Assembly: GCA_002291985.1 (NCBI GenBank)
Contig: DBBB01000047.1
Coordinates: forward strand, 1 to 9,890
Direction of reading: 5' to 3'
Length of the DNA: 9,890 nt
Source of the DNA: Firmicutes bacterium UBA995
GTDB lineage: Bacteria > Bacillota > Sulfobacillia > UBA995
Made by a program: the position numbers and the translations under genes. Position 1 is the stretch's first letter. The number at the start of each line of letters is the position of its first letter. Shown in pieces: positions 7,224 to 9,890 of the stretch. The notes beneath the pieces were generated by a model. The model was given only the letters and a program-made list of their open reading frames with translations. It was not told where the DNA came from and did not search any database.

Positions 7224-7252
7224 TTGACGTCATCTGGCGTGCGCGTTAAAAT
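7224..7252 (+). promoter_or_regulatory. Strong predicted vegetative promoter for the dCTP-deaminase-like membrane protein
   Basis: TTGACG (7224-7229, 5 of 6) and TAAAAT (7247-7252, 5 of 6) are separated by exactly 17 bases. Transcription would start near 7259, about 50 bases before the GTG at 7309. The palindrome TGACGTCA (7225-7232) overlaps the -35, and arms CCCAAAT (7212-7218) and ATTTGGG (7251-7257) flank the promoter, so regulation is plausible. The gene is thus separable from the upstream protease/SAH hydrolase transcript. Confidence 0.65.
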
Positions 7253-7308
7253 TTGGGAGGAACAACCGTTCGCCCAAGGGTCAATCCGCCCGCGAAGGGG
7301 GCAGTACC

Positions 7309-8088
7309 GTGCTGATGACCAATGTCGACATAGAGGAGGCTCTGGATAAGGGCAAGTTGAAGATCGAGGGCTTCGACGCAGGGTGCCTGCAAGGAACCAG
7401 CTATGACGCTCGCATCGGGGCCCAAGTCCACATAAGCAACTCCGAGGAGTCAGTAACCTTCGACGATCAGAGAAAGACCGCCCGATTGCAGCCGGGGGAG
7501 TTTGCCCTCCTGATCACGCACGAACGGTTTCAACTCCCGCTGGACATGGCGGCCAACATCGGCCCCAAGACCTATTTTACGCGAAAGGGCCTGATTCTCC
7601 TGGCAGGTCTCCAGGTGGATCCTGGCTTCAAAGGAGCACTCGCCCTGGCCGTCTTCAATTCGTCTCCCAAGACGATCATGCTGGAGCACATGCAGGAGAT
7701 ATGTACCTTGCAGTTTTTTCAGCTCAAGGCGCCCGCCACCGCGGCCGCACCCGTCAACCGGGATCTGGAACAAGGAAACGTCCCCCGCGTAGACAAGGAT
7801 TACTTCCGTGAATTGGAGACGCAGAGTCTCACAGAAGTGGGCAAGGACCTTCGAAACCTGGCGGCGAACGTCAACCTGCTCACTGAAAACGTGGACGCTC
7901 TTTCCCGAAAGCTCACCGAGAACGTGGAGATTCTGTCCACAAGACTCACGGAGAACGTGGAAGCCCTCTCCAAAAACATCTCCGAACTCCGTCAGAGCGT
8001 TGCTGAGCTACGCAGAATTGTCTGGTCCTTGGTGTTGGCCATGATCCCGGTGCTCCTGGGTATCGCGTTCCAGCTGTTTTTCCGGTAG
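7309..8088 (+). CDS. Membrane-anchored dCTP deaminase/dUTPase-fold protein with hendecad coiled coil; probable pseudoenzyme
   Basis: 259 residues. The start is GTG 7309, with AAGGGGG seven bases upstream; ATG 7315 is the alternative. Residues 3-145 follow the dCTP deaminase/dUTPase fold: IEEALDKGKLKI, then SYDARIG (31-37), LQPGEFALL (60-68), KTYFTRKGL (87-95), VDPGFKG (103-109) and a final CTLQFFQL strand (132-139). Aligned by eye with E. coli Dcd, the catalytic Glu (LEFYN) becomes A114 (LAVFN), the Arg-Ser-Ser segment becomes Lys-Thr-Tyr, and the Gln-bearing C-terminal lid is missing. The Arg of the phosphate site (R93) remains. Deaminase activity is therefore unlikely, though nucleotide binding is possible. 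Residues about 150-235 are helical with three 11-residue repeats (191-223). Residues 236-258 are hydrophobic (IVWSLVLAMIPVLLGIAFQL), giving a C-terminal membrane anchor that would leave the domain in the cytoplasm. It has its own promoter. Confidence 0.8.
   Translation: MLMTNVDIEEALDKGKLKIEGFDAGCLQGTSYDARIGAQVHISNSEESVTFDDQRKTARLQPGEFALLITHERFQLPLDMAANIGPKTYFTRKGLILLAGLQVDPGFKGALALAVFNSSPKTIMLEHMQEICTLQFFQLKAPATAAAPVNRDLEQGNVPRVDKDYFRELETQSLTEVGKDLRNLAANVNLLTENVDALSRKLTENVEILSTRLTENVEALSKNISELRQSVAELRRIVWSLVLAMIPVLLGIAFQLFFR
7879..7977 (+). repeat. Three tandem 33-bp repeats encoding LTENV(D/E)xLSxx hendecads
   Basis: The units at 7879-7911, 7912-7944 and 7945-7977 encode LTENVDALSRK, LTENVEILSTR and LTENVEALSKN. 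An 11-residue period favours a nearly straight or right-handed coiled coil. The third codon positions differ between units, so the protein repeat has been kept by selection or is old rather than freshly duplicated. Confidence 0.85.
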
Positions 8089-8276
8089 CGATCCCAGCTG
8101 GCCTCGCTGGCTGAACCGCTTCCTGGCCGGCACTTCAAGCCTCGGCGTCCCGTGCCCCGCCGGCCCGACCTTCGCTGATTCGGCGAGCGGAACCCCCGCA
8201 AACCGCCACGTCGTCTCGATATATTACAAGGCCAGGGGAGAGCCTCTGGCACGCGGATCATGGGGAGGGATGTGGG
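8089..8276. promoter_or_regulatory. Intergenic spacer with a possible weak promoter for the SLH protein
   Basis: A TATATT box (8220-8225) stands out in GC-rich DNA 52 bases before the GTG at 8277. The hexamer 17 bases upstream (CGCAAA) is a poor -35. GGCCGGC (8125-8131) and GCCGGCC (8159-8165) are perfect complements, but the 27-base loop and absence of a T-run make a terminator unlikely. No classical terminator is visible after the upstream gene. Confidence 0.3.
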
Positions 8277-9890
8277 GTGCGCCGTACCGTCGCCGTCATC
8301 GTTGTGGCCAGTCTCCTGCTGTCACTGGCGGGGGGGTTCGCGTTCGCCAGGAATCCAGGTGGCAAGGACAGGGATCGCCTACCTCCCGGGCAAGCCCGGA
8401 AGTTATCGGCCCGGGAGCGGACCGAGTTCCGTGATGCCAAGGAGGCCGAGTGGGCGGACAAGCACATTCGCAAGCTGGCCCTCAAAGGGGTCTTCCAGGG
8501 GTTTGAGGATGGCACCTTCCGGCCCAATGGCGCCGTCAAGCGGGTGGAACTGATCACCCTGGCGGTGCGCATGCTGGGGCGGGAAAGAGAAGCCAGGGCT
8601 CGCATGGATGAAAAGCTGGACTATGCCGACTGGGCAAGCGTGCCCAGATGGGCGGTCGGGTACGTGGTGGTCGCGCATGAACAGGGCCTGCTTCGTGACC
8701 TCCTGCGCGAGGACGGGCGGACCCTGCAGATCAACTCGCCGGCCACCCGCCTCGCGGTGGTGGTCACCATGTTGCGGCTGATGGGCCTGGCCGACCGGGC
8801 GAGGGAGTTCCCCGGCGGCGACCTCCATTTCCGCGACCTCGAGGCTATTCCCGCTTGGGCCAGGGGATTCGTGGCTTTGGCCATCGAGGAGGGCATACTG
8901 CGAGGCTACGAAGACCGGACTTTCCGACCGAACCAGCCGGTGCGCCGCTCGGAAATGGCCGCCCTCCTCGACCGCGTGGAGGACTGGCTGGATGAGCAGG
9001 ACGAGGATGAAGACGAGGACGAGGACGACGATGAAGAGGATGACGAAGATGAGGATGACGAGCGCGAGTTCGAGGGCAGCATCGTCACCGTCGTATCCGG
9101 CCGCGAGCCGAGAATCACCGTCGCCAACGCGCGTCATCCCGACGGCAAGACCTTTCGGGTGGATGCGGACGCCCTCATCTTCTTGAACGGCCGGCGAGCG
9201 AAGCTGGAAGACCTGCAGCCAGGAGACAAGGTCGAGGTCATCCTCGATGACGATGAGGATAACCTGGTCATATTCATCAGTGCCGAGTTCGAGATCCGGG
9301 AAGTCGAGGGTAAACTCGAGGCAGTGGCCGATGGCAAACTCACGATCCTGGTACAAGCCAGGTCACATACCTTTCCCCTTGACCCGGCAGTCAAGGTGTT
9401 TGACGAACAGGGCAAGCTCCGCGATTTGGCCTATCTAAAGGCTGGGCAGCAAGTGGAAGTGACGCTGGTCCGGGGCGTCGCGGTAAAGGTGGAAGTAGAG
9501 AAAGCTGAAAAGACGAAGGTCACAGGCGTCGTCGAGCGGATCGCCGACGGCACGATCGTGCTACAGGTGGCGGGGGCTTCCCGGACCTTTCCCCTTGACC
9601 CCGCGGTCAAAGTGTTCGATGAGCATGGCAACCGGCGGGATCTTACCTACGTGAGGGCCGGCCAGCAGGTGAAGGTAACGCTGGTGGGCGGCGCGGTGGT
9701 GGAGATCCGGGTGAAGGAGATCAAGATTACCGGCGTCGTCGAGCGGGTGGCCGATGGTACGCTCACCCTGCAGGTGGGTGGGGCGTCTCAGAGCTTCCCC
9801 CTGAGTCCCACGGTCAAGGTGCTGGACGAGCACGGCAAGCCGCGAGATCTCGCCTACGTGAGGGTTGGACAGCAGGTGGAGATAACGGTG
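8277..9890 (+). CDS. Secreted S-layer-homology (SLH) protein with acidic linker and tandem beta repeats, 3' end cut by window edge
   Basis: Open for 538 codons from GTG 8277 to the window edge. GGGGAGGG lies seven bases upstream, and an overlapping ATG at 8260 is in another frame. Residues 1-24 are a signal peptide (VRRTVAVIVVASLLLSLAGG, cleavage near FAFA). Three SLH domains follow at about 50-101 (GVFQGFEDGTFRPN), 114-172 and 182-234 (GILRGYEDRTFRPNQPVRRSEM). SLH triplets attach proteins to pyruvylated secondary cell-wall polymers. SLH2 is divergent, lacking the usual GxxDGTFxP turn. Residues 239-262 are 23 acidic residues plus one Gln. From residue 267, repeats of about 69-78 residues continue to the edge. 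Each reads roughly GxVExVADGxLxLxV, then TFPLDPAVKVFDE, then GQQVEVTL, resembling small beta-barrel domains of the DUF5666 kind. The protein is likely cell-surface; the role of the repeats is unknown. Confidence 0.88.
   Translation, partial: MRRTVAVIVVASLLLSLAGGFAFARNPGGKDRDRLPPGQARKLSARERTEFRDAKEAEWADKHIRKLALKGVFQGFEDGTFRPNGAVKRVELITLAVRMLGREREARARMDEKLDYADWASVPRWAVGYVVVAHEQGLLRDLLREDGRTLQINSPATRLAVVVTMLRLMGLADRAREFPGGDLHFRDLEAIPAWARGFVALAIEEGILRGYEDRTFRPNQPVRRSEMAALLDRVEDWLDEQDEDEDEDEDDDEEDDEDEDDEREFEGSIVTVVSGREPRITVANARHPDGKTFRVDADALIFLNGRRAKLEDLQPGDKVEVILDDDEDNLVIFISAEFEIREVEGKLEAVADGKLTILVQARSHTFPLDPAVKVFDEQGKLRDLAYLKAGQQVEVTLVRGVAVKVEVEKAEKTKVTGVVERIADGTIVLQVAGASRTFPLDPAVKVFDEHGNRRDLTYVRAGQQVKVTLVGGAVVEIRVKEIKITGVVERVADGTLTLQVGGASQSFPLSPTVKVLDEHGKPRDLAYVRVGQQVEITV
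8991..9062 (+). repeat. Low-complexity GAY/GAR tract encoding an acidic linker
   Basis: Twenty-four codons, of which 23 are Asp or Glu (a single CAG interrupts at 8997). The tract separates the third SLH domain from the tandem repeats. Such runs may bind calcium or stay extended at the cell surface. The DNA is purine-rich and prone to slippage, so length may vary between strains. Confidence 0.85.
9075..9890 (+). repeat. Tandem degenerate repeats of 234, 216 and 207 bp in the SLH protein gene
   Basis: Equivalent glycine codons fall at 9075, 9309, 9525 and 9732, giving units of 78, 72 and 69 codons and a fourth partial unit cut at the edge. The first is the most diverged. The later three share TFPLDPAVKVFDE-like and GQQVEVTL-like segments, with close DNA similarity near 9370-9415, 9585-9625 and 9795-9835. 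The increasing similarity toward the 3' side suggests more recent internal duplication there. Confidence 0.85.

Noticed and set aside
8125..8165. Possible terminator hairpin GGCCGGC/GCCGGCC
   Set aside because: The 27-base loop and missing T-run do not fit an intrinsic terminator.
8403..9356. Long minus-strand frame with a hydrophobic run, and Ser-rich frames opposite the acidic tract
   Set aside because: The hydrophobic (Val/Leu/Ile) and poly-Ser stretches are just the complement of the Asp/Glu codon run in the SLH gene.
9134..9631. Two minus-strand frames beginning with the same peptide MPCSSNTLTAGSRGKV
   Set aside because: They are reverse complements of the duplicated segments of the SLH protein repeats, not separate genes.

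Overview
The window looks like chromosomal DNA from a GC-rich (roughly 60-65% by eye) Gram-positive, probably a deep-branching or thermophilic Firmicute. The clues are very strong GGGAGG/GGGGAGGG ribosome binding sites, frequent GTG and TTG starts, vegetative-type promoters, a CtpA/CtpB-type S41 protease with a C-terminal peptidoglycan-binding domain, an S-layer-homology (SLH) surface protein, and a short thermophile/archaeal-style S-adenosylhomocysteine hydrolase. The organism assignment is inference. No phage, IS, CRISPR, rRNA or tRNA was found.

Layout, left to right. Positions 1-1905 (minus strand) hold a two-gene surface-glycan unit: a membrane-anchored family 2 glycosyltransferase whose end overlaps the start of an NAD-dependent epimerase/dehydratase cut by the left edge. 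Positions 1906-2343 are a 438-bp divergent intergenic region with a promoter and inverted repeat facing left, and a TATAAT box inside an operator-like dyad facing right. Positions 2344-2937 (plus) encode a putative DNA-binding coiled-coil protein of unknown role. It converges, with a 23-bp gap, on an Orn/Lys/Arg decarboxylase (2961-4394, minus). A 112-bp divergent spacer with overlapping palindromes precedes a secreted S41 protease (4507-5925, plus) and, 13 bp later, adenosylhomocysteinase (5939-7195), probably one transcript.

A well-formed promoter (7224-7252) then drives the most unusual gene, 7309-8088. It encodes a dCTP-deaminase/dUTPase-fold domain that appears to lack the catalytic glutamate and the C-terminal lid, followed by an 11-residue-repeat coiled coil and a C-terminal membrane anchor. 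The right end (8277-9890, cut by the edge) encodes a secreted protein with three SLH domains, an almost purely acidic linker and tandem beta-rich repeats of about 70 residues.

Several neighbouring genes concern the cell envelope (glycosyltransferase/epimerase, secreted protease, SLH protein). The metabolic genes (decarboxylase, SAH hydrolase) look like ordinary housekeeping. Two genes are truncated by the window edges, and several starts were reassigned from ribosome-binding-site evidence.
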